Origin: JALZAA01 sp035316025
GTDB taxonomy: Bacteria; Actinomycetota; Acidimicrobiia; IMCC26256; JACDBD01
Reading direction: 5' to 3'
Length of the DNA: 21,232 bases
NCBI GenBank assembly: GCA_035316025.1
Contig: DATFXL010000129.1
Location: 1 to 21,232 of the forward strand
Shown piece by piece: positions 21,101 to 21,232 of the stretch. Under the pieces are notes generated by a model that worked only from the letters and a program-made list of their open reading frames with translations, was not told the origin of the DNA and searched no databases. The translations under genes were made by a program, and so were the position numbers. Every line of letters begins with the position of its first letter. Positions within the stretch are counted from its first letter, which is position 1.

Positions 21101-21232
21101 GTGGCGATGCCGCCGCCGAGGAGGGTGTCGCCGGCGTAGACGGCGACGACCTGGCCGGGAGCGACCCGGGGCTGAGGCTGCTCGAAGCGCACGCGCGTCC
21201 CGTCGAGGCGCCCAGGGGTCGGGGTCCCGTGG
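21097..21232 (-). CDS. mnmA: tRNA-specific 2-thiouridylase, C-terminal fragment
   Basis: The last 44 codons of a minus-strand gene that enters from the right edge. It reads GTPTPGRLDGTRVRFEQPQ, then RVAPGQVVAVYAGDTLLGGG and IAT before TGA. The combination V-x-F-x-x-P-Q, APGQ, VVYxGDxxLGGGxI is the C-terminal beta-barrel signature of MnmA/TrmU. MnmA installs the 2-thio group on wobble uridine of Lys, Glu and Gln tRNAs. Its presence upstream of a MetE-like/ligA/gatCAB series fits conserved actinobacterial gene order. The catalytic cysteines lie in the missing part. Confidence 0.88.
   Translation of the reverse strand, partial: HGTPTPGRLDGTRVRFEQPQPRVAPGQVVAVYAGDTLLGGGIAT

Noticed and set aside
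1..21232. Search for mobile elements, CRISPR arrays, tRNA or rRNA genes
   Set aside because: No transposase, integrase, terminal inverted repeats with target duplications, spaced direct repeats or cloverleaf-like segments were seen by eye. A subtle RNA gene cannot be excluded without a covariance search.

Overview
The window is about 21 kb of very GC-rich DNA (roughly 70% by eye). It is densely coded, with frequent GTG starts and very short intergenic gaps. Several features point to a high-GC actinobacterium: a PASTA-domain Ser/Thr kinase, a pair of small MaoC-type dehydratases, an alpha/beta-hydrolase fused to a class III nucleotide cyclase, and a gatB / gatA-gatC / ligA / MetE-like / mnmA backbone resembling the order I recall from Mycobacterium tuberculosis (gatB, pfkA, gatA, gatC, Rv3013, ligA, Rv3015c ... 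trmU/mnmA). The acyl-CoA and ferredoxin content, together with insertion between the backbone genes, would suit an environmental actinobacterium such as one of the Acidimicrobiia. The lineage is inference only.

Layout. At 1-1305 is gatB (minus, C-terminus off the left edge). At 1320-2237 an Asp-nucleophile alpha/beta-hydrolase is transcribed oppositely, wedged between gatB and gatA. At 2252-4006 are gatA and gatC (minus). At 4039-5219 are a crotonase and a 2[4Fe-4S] ferredoxin (minus), probably one unit read ferredoxin-crotonase and perhaps into gatCA. At 5369-5776 is an SCP2 sterol-carrier-like protein (plus). At 5786-8614 are a hydrolase-cyclase fusion and a DHA2-type MFS exporter (minus, exporter first). 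At 8615-9315 is the only gene-poor stretch, with one small doubtful ORF. At 9316-10203 is an SDR dehydrogenase (minus). At 10298-12181 is a PASTA kinase (minus), divergent from a small single-TM protein at 12246-12704. At 12717-13715 is a zinc-type alcohol dehydrogenase (minus). At 13798-18318 is a tight minus-strand operon read from high to low coordinates: MetE-like protein, zinc-ribbon membrane protein, ligA, FAS1/MaoC-N dehydratase, MaoC dehydratase. At 18372-19253 is a polytopic membrane protein (plus), at 19350-19952 a DHFR/RibD-C-like protein (minus), and at 20066-21057 a cyclic-nucleotide-binding protein gene broken by two apparent +1 frameshifts (plus). At 21097-21232 is the 3' end of mnmA (minus).

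How it fits together. Housekeeping genes (Gln/Asn-tRNA amidation, NAD-dependent DNA ligase, tRNA 2-thiouridylation) form the conserved frame. The genes between them look like fatty acid or sterol acyl-CoA metabolism: crotonase, SCP2, SDR, MaoC pair, ferredoxin, ADH. Two near-identical TTGACC...GGTCAA palindromes lie in front of the ferredoxin/SCP2 pair and the SDR gene, suggesting shared control by a TetR-type regulator that is not in the window. A cyclase fusion and a cAMP-receptor-like protein in the same region suggest, but do not prove, cyclic-nucleotide signalling.

I found no IS elements, CRISPR arrays, tRNA or rRNA genes, or phage genes. No clearly novel system is evident. The most useful observations are the double frameshift, the inverted repeat that contains both convergent stop codons, the paired operators, and the recurrent TAnnnT boxes just upstream of start codons, which suggest leaderless mRNAs.
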